From Aporhodopirellula rubra (GTDB taxonomy: Bacteria > Planctomycetota > Planctomycetia > Pirellulales > Pirellulaceae): 64,000 nt of DNA. Every line of letters begins with the position of its first letter. The first letter of the stretch is position 1. Positions 27,426 to 36,800 of this stretch are shown in pieces. Below the pieces are notes generated by a model. The model saw nothing but the letters and a program-made list of their open reading frames with translations. It had not been told where the DNA came from and did no database searches. The DNA lies in assembly GCF_014192335.1 (NCBI RefSeq), contig NZ_JACHXU010000008.1, forward strand, positions 186,001 to 250,000, in the 5' to 3' direction. Position numbers and translations under genes: made by a program.

Positions 27426-28856
27426 CTACCGGTGAGCGTTCTCAATTGCGGCGACGATCGCGTCGAGATCATTGGCAACAGGGACGGCACGGTTGGCGAA
27501 GTGTGCTTCGGTCACACCGCGGCTGCCGAGCGTTTTTTCAAACAGCTCTTTGTCCGCCGTGTGATAGGCAACTGTCGCCGTTGGGTCTTTCAGTTCGTGT
27601 CCGGTGAGAATGCAAACCACGCGATCGCTCGGAGCGATGACGCCTTCGCTTCGCAGCAATTTCGCGCCCGCGACACTAGCCGCTGATGCGGGTTCGCAAC
27701 CGAATCCGCCGGCACCGACTTGAGATTTGGCGTCGAGGATTTGTTGGTCATCGACTTCGCGAACGACGCCGTCCATGACCTCCAGGGCCCGCAGGCATTT
27801 CTTTAGATTGACGGGGCGGTTGATTTCGATCGCACTGGCGATGGTGTCGGCTCGTTTGCCGTCGCGATCCATCGCCTCGTTGTACGACGTGATCGGATCC
27901 ATTTTGACGTTGCCGCCGTTCCACGAGACTCCATGGTCGTGGACGAGTTCGTAGAGGGTGTCTGCACCCTTCGCGTTGATTACGGCGAGGCGTGGGATGC
28001 GGTCGATGAGGCCGTGCTGATGCAGTTCACTGAAGGCCTTTCCGAACGCGCTGCTGTTCCCGAGGTTGCCACCGGGTACGACGATCCAATCGGGAACTTC
28101 CCATCGAAGGGCCTCGAGGACGCGGTACATGACCGTCTTCTGTCCTTCGAGTCGGAACGGGTTAACGCTGTTAACGAGATAGATACCGAGTTTCTTCGAA
28201 ACTTCTTTAACGCGAATCATCGCATCATCGAAATCGCCCGCGATTTGAATCGTCAGAGCACCATAATCGAGTGCTTGGCTGAGTTTCCCATAGCTGATCT
28301 TTCCACTGCCGATAAAAATCACGGCCTTCATCGCGCGGGTGGCACTGCAGTAGAGAGCCAGCGAGGCACTCGTGTTGCCGGTACTGGCGCAGGCCGCTCG
28401 TTTGGCTTCCATCATGCCAGCGTGAGTGACGGCGGCGCACATGCCGTTGTCTTTGAAGCTGCCCGACGGGTTCATCCCTTCGTATTGCAGGTGTAATTGG
28501 CCGGGGTTCATGCCAACGTATTTGGCGACCTCATCGGCCTTTTGCAAAAGCGTTTGACCTTCGCCGACTGTCACGATCTTTTCGTGCGGTGCGAAGGGGA
28601 GCAGTTCGTGGAAACGCCACACGCCCGAAAAACGAATCGGATTATTGCGTTGGCTCCACATAGCCTCGAAATCGCTGAGTTTGCTCGGCACGCCGGCGCG
28701 GTCCCAGTCGTACGCGATATCGAGCAAATCGCCGCAACGGTCGCATGCCGTGCGAATGCTCATCGTCTCGTACGTTGCCCCGCATTGCGGGTTAATGCAG
28801 CGTTGAAACGCGAGGTCGGTTTGAGCGGCGTTGTGTTTTTCGGCGGTCTGAAGCAT
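27426..28856 (-). CDS. thrC: Threonine synthase
   Basis: A 476-residue PLP enzyme converting O-phosphohomoserine to threonine. It opens with a zinc-ribbon-like four-cysteine module (C20, C25, C38, C41). This is followed by [35 protein letters not shown] with the PLP lysine, and [38 protein letters not shown] is the phosphate-binding loop, and [21 protein letters not shown] comes near the end. Length and Cys module fit the longer threonine synthases of bacteria and archaea. ATG start at 28856. It is divergent from the COG0523 gene. Confidence 0.93.
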   Translation of the reverse strand: MLQTAEKHNAAQTDLAFQRCINPQCGATYETMSIRTACDRCGDLLDIAYDWDRAGVPSKLSDFEAMWSQRNNPIRFSGVWRFHELLPFAPHEKIVTVGEGQTLLQKADEVAKYVGMNPGQLHLQYEGMNPSGSFKDNGMCAAVTHAGMMEAKRAACASTGNTSASLALYCSATRAMKAVIFIGSGKISYGKLSQALDYGALTIQIAGDFDDAMIRVKEVSKKLGIYLVNSVNPFRLEGQKTVMYRVLEALRWEVPDWIVVPGGNLGNSSAFGKAFSELHQHGLIDRIPRLAVINAKGADTLYELVHDHGVSWNGGNVKMDPITSYNEAMDRDGKRADTIASAIEINRPVNLKKCLRALEVMDGVVREVDDQQILDAKSQVGAGGFGCEPASAASVAGAKLLRSEGVIAPSDRVVCILTGHELKDPTATVAYHTADKELFEKTLGSRGVTEAHFANRAVPVANDLDAIVAAIENAHR

Positions 28857-28962
28857 CGAGGTGATTCGTCGTCAGGCAGTGAGGAGTGGGTGGAGTGGCC
28901 ACCACTTCAAGTTATGATTGCAGTCGCCCTAATAGGATAGATCGGCAAACGGGTCTGTCACG

Positions 28963-29073
28963 ATGAAATTTCGCCTGTTCGATCCGGTCGGAAAAGCCGA
29001 AATGCCAGAGTTTGGCATCTTTTTCATCAAAAAGAGCGTTTTCACCGAGATCCGAACCGTCTACTCGAGTTGA
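28963..29073 (+). CDS. Possible 36-residue leader or small protein
   Basis: The frame starts MKFRLFDPVGKAEMPEFG, continues with an aromatic stretch GIFFIKKSVFTEI and ends SS-stop. The composition is protein-like and G/C is frequent at third positions, but no good ribosome binding site precedes it. It ends 128 bases before the COG0523 gene on the same strand. I cannot name a family. Confidence 0.3.
   Translation: MKFRLFDPVGKAEMPEFGIFFIKKSVFTEIRTVYSS
29002..29024 (+). terminator. Terminator-like hairpin upstream of the GTPase gene
   Basis: ATGCCA, a 5-base loop, TGGCAT, then CTTTTT. The stem is short (6 bp) but perfect, and the T-run lies on the plus strand. It is about 180 bases before the GTPase start and inside the 36-codon frame, so it could act as an attenuator, or simply reflect codons. 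Confidence 0.3.
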
Positions 29074-29201
29074 AGAACCGGGGAATCCCATGTTCGGCAA
29101 CGCGTTCGCCTCCCCGAGGGGATGCCAGGCCGATAAATTACCTCGATGGACTTTCCGTTTCTGCCTCCGCGAATCCCCACTCCCATTTCAGGTGTTTGTC
29201 T

Positions 29202-30293
29202 ATGACTCGGTTTATCATGCTCGGCGGGTTTCTCGGTGCGGGAAAGACGACTCTGATCTCGAAATTGGCTCGCCGGTTTCAAACGGATGGCAAACACGTC
29301 TGTGTCGTCACCAACGATCAGGCCGCGGGATTAGTCGATACGGAGTTGCTCAAGAGCGAAGGTTTGGACGTCAACGAGGTCGCGGGGTCGTGCTTTTGCT
29401 GCAATTTCACGGGATTGGCGGATGCGATGGCGGAATTCGACACCCGGCAGCGTCCCGACGTGATTCTCGCCGAACCGGTCGGCAGTTGCACCGACCTGAT
29501 CGCGACGATCGCGATGCCGATGATGGAGCGGATGGGCGAGCGGTTCGTGCACAGTCCCTATGCGGTTGTTTTAAAACCGAGCCACACGTTGCGGATTCTC
29601 TCGGGCGGCAAGGCGGGGTTTTCTCCGCAGGCCGAATACATCTTTCGCAAACAGCTCGAAGAGTCGGAAATGATCGTGGTCAACCGGATCGACGAACTCA
29701 CCGAGGAACAAATCGCATCGCTTAAAACGTACCTCGACGAGCAGTATCCGGGACGTCGCGTGATCTGCGTATCTGCTCGGACGGGTGAGAATGTTGAGGA
29801 GCTTCACGAAGCGTTGCTGACCACTGCCTCGCCGCGAGAGAGCATGATGGAAGTCGATTACGACGTTTACGCCGAAGGCGAAGCCGAGTTGGGGTGGCTC
29901 AATGCGACGGTCGAATTTGCCGCCGGTCAAGAGTTTTCGCTCGACGATTTGACCGTTCAGACGGTTAACGCGATTCGCCAGCAGTTGGCGGACGTCGACG
30001 CTGAGCCGGCTCACTTGAAGATTTTGTGTTCATCAACCAACGGTGTGTCTGTCGCAAACCTCGTCAGCAGCGATACGGACACCATGTTGTCGGTGGCCAG
30101 CGGCGTATCGGTGACGCAGACGAAGATGATTGTGAACGCTCGTGTGTGTATGGCGCCGGAGTCGCTCCAGCCGATCGTTGCCGCAGTGCTCGAAAAGATC
30201 GCCGAGGGAGTATCGGCGGAATTGCAGATCGAGCAAATCGAAGCGTTCCGACCGGGGCGTCCCGAGCCTACCTACCGAGTCGCACTGGGTTAG
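29202..30293 (+). CDS. COG0523 (CobW/Zng-type) GTP-binding metallochaperone
   Basis: A 363-residue G3E GTPase. The P-loop GGFLGAGKTT is at residues 8-17, and the metal-binding CxCC motif (C64, C66, C67) follows the family's AGSCFCCN context. VILAEPVGSCTDL is the Walker B/switch region and VVNRIDEL the NKxD-like guanine-specificity loop. These proteins hand zinc, cobalt or another metal to target enzymes. The frame extends 44 codons upstream, but the ATG at 29202, with AGGTG before it, gives a normal N-terminus. Two serine/valine-rich stretches in the C-terminal half (about residues 285-310) are less typical of the family. Confidence 0.88.
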   Translation: MTRFIMLGGFLGAGKTTLISKLARRFQTDGKHVCVVTNDQAAGLVDTELLKSEGLDVNEVAGSCFCCNFTGLADAMAEFDTRQRPDVILAEPVGSCTDLIATIAMPMMERMGERFVHSPYAVVLKPSHTLRILSGGKAGFSPQAEYIFRKQLEESEMIVVNRIDELTEEQIASLKTYLDEQYPGRRVICVSARTGENVEELHEALLTTASPRESMMEVDYDVYAEGEAELGWLNATVEFAAGQEFSLDDLTVQTVNAIRQQLADVDAEPAHLKILCSSTNGVSVANLVSSDTDTMLSVASGVSVTQTKMIVNARVCMAPESLQPIVAAVLEKIAEGVSAELQIEQIEAFRPGRPEPTYRVALG

Positions 30294-30333
30294 CGTTCAA
30301 GGCTTCGACGGATCGGTGCCTTGGTGGTGTTCC

Positions 30334-30423
30334 AAGCTTCTACAGCGTACGGGGCTTCTGCATCGTACCGGGCTTTTGCATTGTACCGGGCTTTTGCATT
30401 GTACGGCGCACCTGCGGCGTACG
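30334..30423 (+). repeat. Five-unit 18-bp tandem repeat
   Basis: Units start at 30334, 30352, 30370, 30388 and 30406. Units 3 and 4 (GGGCTTTTGCATTGTACC/G) differ by one base; the first and last are degenerate. It lies in the 279-base gap between the COG0523 stop and the terminator of the next minus-strand gene. A frame through it would give a six-residue periodic peptide, but I see no gene there. Confidence 0.85.
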
Positions 30424-30437
30424 GTCCGAACACGCAT

Positions 30438-30471
30438 AAAAAAAACTCGCCAGCGAAAAACGCCAGCGAGT
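30438..30471 (-). terminator. Rho-independent terminator of the 245-residue secreted protein gene
   Basis: Read on the minus strand: ACTCGCTGGCG, loop TTTTT, CGCTGGCGAGT, then eight T residues. Two unpaired bases lie inside the stem. It lies about 100 bases after the stop codon at 30573 of the minus-strand gene. Confidence 0.75.
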
Positions 30472-30572
30472 GATGTGGTTGGGTCAGTTTTGCCCGTTCG
30501 TGAGACGAATCGGCATCGCCGTAAAAATTTGCGACGCCTTCAGTGTCAATGCACTATGGCAAACGCGATTCA

Positions 30573-31310
30573 TTAGAAGCCGCTGAAAGGATCGTCTCCC
30601 ATGTCGCCAGCACCACCGAATGGGTCGTCGGCAGGCGCGTCGAACGGGTTCGAGCCTTCGGTTGGCTCCGGAGCGGCCGATCCGGTGTCTTCTCCGGTGA
30701 TGGAATTATCCATCGCACCTTCAAGGACGTCGTTGGATTCGATGACCGGATCCTGCCCCATGTCATCGGCGAACGGATCGTCGACAGGTGGTGCGGCCGG
30801 TGGGGTCACGGTGCGGCGGCCTACTGCAGGTGCTGGTGTGGCGGGGGCTCCACCTGCGGGCACCCCGAGTTCGCCGTAGCGGGTTTGCGAGCGGGCGACG
30901 CCCAAGGCCAGAGCGTTCAAGCGGGCATTTTCACGGATGAGTTCGAGTTCCATCCGCGTCGAGCCTTGCACGCGGGCGAGTGAACGGCCAACGATGTCGC
31001 CGAACGCCCCCCGGGCCTCGATGTCAGCACCTTGTTGGAAGTCTGATTTTGATTCAAATCCACGACCGCTCGCGGCGGCGGCGAGCCCACGGAAGTAGTA
31101 CGCCCGAGGGTCTTGGAATCCGTTGTTGATCGCCATGCTCAACCATTCGGACGCTTTGTTGTATTGACCTGCGTGGTAGGCGTGAACTCCCCGGCCGTAG
31201 ATCTCCGACAAGACTGCGGATTGGGCCTGACAAGTCTTCGCGGAAGTTGTCGCTGCGACAGCGACCAGGGCGAAGACGAGATTCAAAATGAGGTTGAAGC
31301 GAAGTTTCAT
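30573..31310 (-). CDS. Secreted TPR-like protein with DDPF repeats
   Basis: A 245-residue protein. A clear signal peptide (LILNLVFALVAVAATTSAKTCQA) is followed by a TPR-like pair (GVHAYHAGQYNKASEWLSMAINNG, then RAYYFRGLAAAASGRGFESKSDF) and a helical stretch with LARVQGSTRMELELIRENARLNAL. The last 90 residues are Pro/Ala-rich and acidic, with the short motif DDPF three times. The frame is open far upstream, but the ATG at 31310, with AAGGA before it and a signal peptide after it, is the right start. Envelope location is likely; the function is unknown. Confidence 0.8.
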   Translation of the reverse strand: MKLRFNLILNLVFALVAVAATTSAKTCQAQSAVLSEIYGRGVHAYHAGQYNKASEWLSMAINNGFQDPRAYYFRGLAAAASGRGFESKSDFQQGADIEARGAFGDIVGRSLARVQGSTRMELELIRENARLNALALGVARSQTRYGELGVPAGGAPATPAPAVGRRTVTPPAAPPVDDPFADDMGQDPVIESNDVLEGAMDNSITGEDTGSAAPEPTEGSNPFDAPADDPFGGAGDMGDDPFSGF

Positions 31311-31646
31311 CGCAGACAAGATCCTTGGAGGGGCAGAAACACGAGTCGACAATCGAGGATTGGGTCGTATCGAGCGAGAGCATCGCGAATAGAAAAGGCG
31401 GCTGAGAGGATTCGTAAACCGATGCCAGCTCTTGTAATCGCAGCTTAATTGTGAATCCGGATTATAGCAAACAGTTTGAGGATCAAGGTGAGCGTTTTTA
31501 GCCTGAAAATCCCGACTTTCTGGGGGATTCGAACGTATTGCCCACAGCATGGGCGCTCGATGTGGTGCCCATTTGGTAAAGTAAAGACGTCGCACCAGCC
31601 AGCTCGCTGAGTGGATCCAAACTATTCCTCGCGGACGATCCTGCCA
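31311..31646. other. Divergent promoter region, no gene seen
   Basis: 336 bases between two divergent secreted-protein genes. It is more AT-rich near 31440-31480. I found no -10/-35 pair worth naming and no repeat. Confidence 0.4.
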
Positions 31647-33824
31647 ATGTTCCCCGCTCTTCCTACCGATTTGACGATTCCCAATGTAACGCGGACCGTG
31701 TCGTGCGTGTTGTTGGCAATGTGTCTGACATTCGCGTATGGCGACGCTCGCTGTTTCGCAGTGGACCAAGGCACCCAATCGTCTGGACGCCCGGTGTCGG
31801 GAGCGGCAAATTCAGGCACACCAGACGCATCGGCGAAGGATGACCCAGCGAAAAGCAGTTCGGCGGAATCGTCGATGCCGGATGAGGAGGAGCCCCGTGA
31901 AGAGGAGCCCGGTGAAGAAGAGATTGCTCAACTGATCGAAGGGTTGGCGTCGAGCAGCTACGCGACCCGAATGCGTTGCCGCGACCGGTTGATGCGAATC
32001 GGTTTGGCGGCGTTCGATCAACTGCGCGAGGCCCGCAACCACCCCGATAACGAAGTGGCAATTGTTGCCCGGCGGCTGACCAGCGGACTGCGGGTGCAGT
32101 GGTCGACGCAATCGGATTCCGCAGATGCGCGTGAGTTGTTATCTGAGTACGGATCGCACAGCGTCTCGCAGCGGCGCAATCGGATCGAGGCACTCGCTAG
32201 GTTGCCGCGAGGTGACGCATTTTTGCCGCTGTTGCGTTTGGCGCGGTTCGAGACTGAACCAGTACTGGCCCGGGCGGCTGCGCTGGCGCTGATCGGACTC
32301 GATACTCGCAAGGACGCCGGCGTCGCCGATTTGGTCGGTCGTGCTTCCAAGACCGCGCTTCGAGTGATCGAAGACAACCGAAACGAATTTGAAGCGTCAC
32401 AGATCGAATCGGCACTGCGGCAGCAAGAACGAATCAGCAGTCAATGGTTGCTTCATTACGCCGCCGATCTTCGCAACGGGCAATTGGAGGTGGGCGCGTG
32501 GTCCGAATTGATTCGAAGCAATCGTGATCAACTTAGTCCGGACGAGGCCAGTTCGACAAGTGAAACCCAAGTCTCGACCAGTGAGTTGTTGAAGTTGGTT
32601 TGGACGACCGCGGAACGTGCAATCGCTCACGGATTGCCGACGGAAGCGTTAGAGATCGTCGAGGCCAATGTTGATTTGATTCCATCACGCACCCGCGACC
32701 TCATTGAGACCGCGAGCTGGGCGCTAGAAAATTCGCTCTACCGTGCCGTCATTGCAATGCATGCGGCACACACCGAGTTGTATCGCAAGAGTCCGATTTT
32801 GCTCTATTCGGCAGCCGAAGCGTACAGCCGTGCGGGCATTGAGGAAGGTGCCGCGTCCCTCGCAAAAATCGCACTCGCCATCAACCCGTTGCCCGAACGG
32901 TCGTCCGATGATGAGAGCGAAGTTCCGCCTGATGACGGTGCCCCATTTCAGCCCAACCAGCCGGCTCCCATGCATCCGCAAATGATCGAGAGTCACGCTC
33001 AAGCCCATATCGAGATCGCCACGCAACTCGTCGATCGAGGCCTGTTTCAATGGGCACAGAAGGAATACGAAATCGTCATTGATCGCTTGCCGGTCGATAC
33101 GGCGGTCTCCTCATTTGCCCGTTTGCAACTCGCGGACATGTTAGGCGAGTTACTGCGTCACGCCGACGTCATCAAAACTCTCGAACCGCTGACTCAGCGG
33201 ATTGATCAAGACGACGAATTCCGAGATCGTTTGATCGCTCGACGCTTCACCTACACCGTCGTTCAGAGCAACATGGACTATCACCGTGGTCTGCTGATGA
33301 TCGAACAGGGGAACCTCGAAGGTGCAAAACCGGTACTACGCAAAGCGTTCGAAATGAACCAAGAGAACATCGATATCTTGATCGCGATGTACCGACTCGA
33401 TGGCGGCGAGCAATGGAGAAAAGAGGTCGCCGTGACACTCGATGAACAAATCCGGGAAGCATACAGCGAAGTCGAAGACACGCGAAATTCGATGCAGAGA
33501 CCGGGGCCGTTTCGACCAAACGACGTTGAGTTAGCCAAACGGCTCAACGCGTACGCTTGGTTGGTGAGCAACACCGAAGGAGACACCGAGCGTGCGCTCC
33601 GGTACAGCAAAGAGTCCTTACGATTGACGCCGCAGCAGCCGGCGTTGATGGACACGTGTGCTCGCTGCTATTTCGCGGTTGGTGATATCAAGTCAGCGAT
33701 CGAAATGCAGGCGAATGCGTGTGAGGAAATGCCACACTCGCCGCCGTTGGAGCGACAATTGCGGGAGTTCCAAGAGGCTCTCGCTGAGACTCAAAAACAG
33801 GGCAACGAGCAACCGGGCGAGTAG
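31647..33824 (+). CDS. Secreted HEAT/TPR repeat protein
   Basis: A 725-residue protein with a signal peptide (VSCVLLAMCLTFAYGDARCFA). After an acidic linker come HEAT-like helices (LIEGLASSSYATRMRCRDRLMRIG, then FLPLLRLARFETEPVLARAAALALIGL). The C-terminal 400 residues look like TPR repeats (ILLYSAAEAYSRAGIEEGAASLAKIALAIN, AQKEYEIVIDRLPVDTAV, ALRYSKESLRLTPQQPALMDTCARCYFAVGDIKSAI). It should be a periplasmic or surface scaffold. The frame opens at a GTG at 31611; the ATG at 31647 is closer to the signal peptide. A short Gln/Pro stretch interrupts the repeats near residue 430. Confidence 0.8.
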   Translation: MFPALPTDLTIPNVTRTVSCVLLAMCLTFAYGDARCFAVDQGTQSSGRPVSGAANSGTPDASAKDDPAKSSSAESSMPDEEEPREEEPGEEEIAQLIEGLASSSYATRMRCRDRLMRIGLAAFDQLREARNHPDNEVAIVARRLTSGLRVQWSTQSDSADARELLSEYGSHSVSQRRNRIEALARLPRGDAFLPLLRLARFETEPVLARAAALALIGLDTRKDAGVADLVGRASKTALRVIEDNRNEFEASQIESALRQQERISSQWLLHYAADLRNGQLEVGAWSELIRSNRDQLSPDEASSTSETQVSTSELLKLVWTTAERAIAHGLPTEALEIVEANVDLIPSRTRDLIETASWALENSLYRAVIAMHAAHTELYRKSPILLYSAAEAYSRAGIEEGAASLAKIALAINPLPERSSDDESEVPPDDGAPFQPNQPAPMHPQMIESHAQAHIEIATQLVDRGLFQWAQKEYEIVIDRLPVDTAVSSFARLQLADMLGELLRHADVIKTLEPLTQRIDQDDEFRDRLIARRFTYTVVQSNMDYHRGLLMIEQGNLEGAKPVLRKAFEMNQENIDILIAMYRLDGGEQWRKEVAVTLDEQIREAYSEVEDTRNSMQRPGPFRPNDVELAKRLNAYAWLVSNTEGDTERALRYSKESLRLTPQQPALMDTCARCYFAVGDIKSAIEMQANACEEMPHSPPLERQLREFQEALAETQKQGNEQPGE

Positions 33825-33883
33825 TTCCGCCGTCGACACTTTCACCGCATTCACGATGGGAAAGGCGGTGTTTCGATTCTGGT

Positions 33884-36800
33884 CTACCAGTTGGCGAACA
33901 ATTCATCGAGAACACTGCTTGATGGCCCACCGCCGGTGTTCGGAATCTCAATCGCTGCGGGGCGATGAGCCGTTGTCGTGGTGACGGTCGAGCGTCGAGC
34001 TTGGAATGAAGACGATGGGATCGCCGAAGCATGGTAGCCTCGTTCGGTGAATCCAAAGTCGGTGCCTTGTCCAGAGGCGGGTAAGACGATTTGTGAGATT
34101 GTGTTACTGCTGGTGGTTCCACTCGTTGTGTTCGCACCCGACGGCGATGCGATCGTTCCTCGTGTTGTGACCGCGTCGATGAACTGGCCAGGCTGGTCTT
34201 GGGTGATTTGATACGTGCCACCGGCAAGGTCGCGGAATGCATAATGTCCGAGCGAATCAGTGACGGTTGTCCGCTGGACGTTTTGACCTTGGTTGTCAAC
34301 TCCGGTCAAACGCATGGTGACTCCGCCGATTCCCATTTCGTGAGACTCGCGTTGAGTGTTCCCGTTTGTGTCGGCCCAAACGTATCCCGAGAGAATCGCG
34401 TCCGATGGGTCGTCGGTGATCGAGATCATGTGCGATGCGTCGGTGACCACTTCGCCGGGACCGGACCCGACGGATTGGAGCCCGAGCACGATCGACTCGG
34501 TTGGCTCGAGTTGTCCGTCATCGACGAGTGACAGGTTGACCGTTTGCGTCGATCCATTGCCGCTGCCGATCGGAAAGGCGATACGTGTTGTGGTGAGTGT
34601 GAAGTCGGATAAGTTCGCGGTGCTCGATTGCTGAACGATCACGTCGACTTCCAATGGTTCGGTTAACACGGCACCACCGGTGGTCGTCAGCACAAGTGTG
34701 ACCGAATGGGATCCGTTAGTTTCGGCAACGCTGCTGTTATTTTCGGCAAAACGAACCGTGACGCTATCATCATCAATGATCTTGGTGGTGACCGATTGAT
34801 TGCCAATCGTGATCGAAGATGCGATTGCCGCGTCGACATTCATCAATTCTGACAAGACGAGTTGGAACGCTTCGTCACCTTCGAGATTCGAATCGCCACG
34901 CACGTTCACCGTGATGGTCTGGGATTGGTTGGACGCGTTTGCGAACGAAACAACCCCACTTTTCGAGTCGTAGTCGGAACCCGCCGTGGCGGTGCCGTCC
35001 GCCGTTGCGTACCCGATACTCAGGCCATCTTGAACGGGCGCGGACAACGTAACGGTGTAGGTCGCCGAGGCCGATCCGCCTGGGCCGCCGGGTTCACTAA
35101 TGGCGTCCGGACCACTGATCATCACAATGGCTGAGTCATCGTTGGTGATTGTTCCCTGCACGCTCGGTGTGACGATGTCGATTAGGTCGACGAACCCGCT
35201 CGGCAATCCTGAAATTTGACCCAATTCGAATCGAAATGTTTCATTTGATTCGACCATTGAATCGGCGATCGCATTCACGGTGACCATTTGCGTTTCTCCC
35301 GCGGTCCCGGTGAAGCTCAATGTGCCCGACGAAGCGGTGTAGTCTTCGTCCGCGGTCGTACTTTCATCGACGGTGGCGTAGGCGAGTTGTAAACCACCGC
35401 TGATCGGATTTGACAATGTGACCGCGAATGACAGTTCGCCCCGCTCGGCATCGTTGTCGCCTTCGTTCGCGGACGTCGCGTCAGAAAGCGTGAGCGAAGC
35501 ACGATCATCGGCGGTGATGGCTATTTCAGTTGCTGCGTTTGGCAGAGAAATGGATGACGCGATCCCATCGGGCAAACCGGCCAGCGAACTAAGTGCGACT
35601 GAAAATGTTTCGGCAAGTTCGACGCGGTTGTCACCTCGAATGTCAACGGTAAATGATTGAGATTGGCTCGCCGAGGCGGTGAACGTGAGCGTGCCGGTCG
35701 CGGAGTCGTAGTCGCCGTCGGCGGATGTAGCGGTCCCGTCCATGGTTTGATAGTCAACGCTGAAATCGTCTTGAACGTTCCCCGTCAGGGTTGCCGTGAA
35801 CGTGAGTGATGCGACCTGACCGCTGGCACCTTCGGTAACGGTCGTGCTCGTGGTGGTCAGTGCGAGTGAGGCGGAATCATCGTTTTCAATGGTCGCGGTG
35901 AATTGCGGATTTGGGATCACCAATTCCGCGCCATCGGCCAGGCCGATCACGTTGCCCAATTGCACGATAAATGTTTCATTGGTTTCGACGATCGTGTCGC
36001 CGGCAATGGTGACATCGATTGTTTTTGTTTCGCCTGCATTCCCCGCGAATGACAAGATCGAGTCAACTGCGGTGTAGTCGCCGTTGGCAACGGTGGCTGA
36101 TCCATCGGAGGTCGAGATCGGAACGGTGAATCCGTCAGGATCACTGACGTCGTCGGTCAGTTCGATTTCAAAACGGAACACGCGGTTGTCACCCGTGTCG
36201 CCCTCGGTCGAATCGGAGGTGATGTTGCGGATGACCAGTCGTGGGGCATCGTCATTCTGAATCGTAAGACTGGCCGGCGAATTAACGATGGTGATCGCAT
36301 TTTGAATCACCAGATCAGCGGCCGAAAGTTCACTCAGAACGAGAGAGAACGTTTCATCGGTTTCGGGCGTGTCGTCACCGATAACGTTAACGGATATGGA
36401 TTGCATCTCCGATGCGTTGCCAGCGAACGAGAGCGTCCCCGATGCGGCGGCGTAATCGTTATTGGCTACCGTGGCGGTACCGTCTACGGTGGCGTATTGA
36501 ACGGAAATACCACCTTGGACCGCTGCAGAGAGAGTGGCTTGGGCGGCCAATGTGGTGGATTCCCCGGGGCCACCTTCAAATGTCTGAGTCGTTGTCGATC
36601 CCAACGTCAAAGTGGCAGTGTCGTCATTCAGGATCCTCGCGATGGTGTCGGGCGTCAGCATCGTAACGTCTGCACTATCCGCTCCCGTGGTCCCGAGTCG
36701 TAAACCGCTCAATCGCAGGCCAACTCGCTCATTCGCTTCGACGATCTCGTCACCTAGAATCGGCACGCTGATTTGCATCGTTTCACCGTCCGTGCCTGAC

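Larger units (their letters stand above)
28857..29201. other. Divergent intergenic region with a 36-codon frame and a hairpin
   Basis: 345 bases between thrC (minus) and the COG0523 GTPase (plus). On the plus strand an ATG at 28963 opens a 36-codon frame ending at 29073. Inside it a 6-bp hairpin followed by five T residues lies at 29002-29024. Either could be part of a leader that controls the GTPase gene, or both could be chance. Confidence 0.4.

Noticed and set aside
30334-30423. Possible CRISPR array
   Set aside because: The units are contiguous 18-bp repeats with no spacers, and no cas genes are nearby.
30142-30576. Frame encoding a six-residue periodic peptide through the 18-bp repeat
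   Set aside because: It overlaps the end of the COG0523 gene in another frame and runs through a terminator; the periodicity comes from the DNA repeat.
33825-33883. CACCGC...GCGGTG inverted repeat as a shared terminator
   Set aside because: Only six base pairs with a 16-base loop and no T-run.
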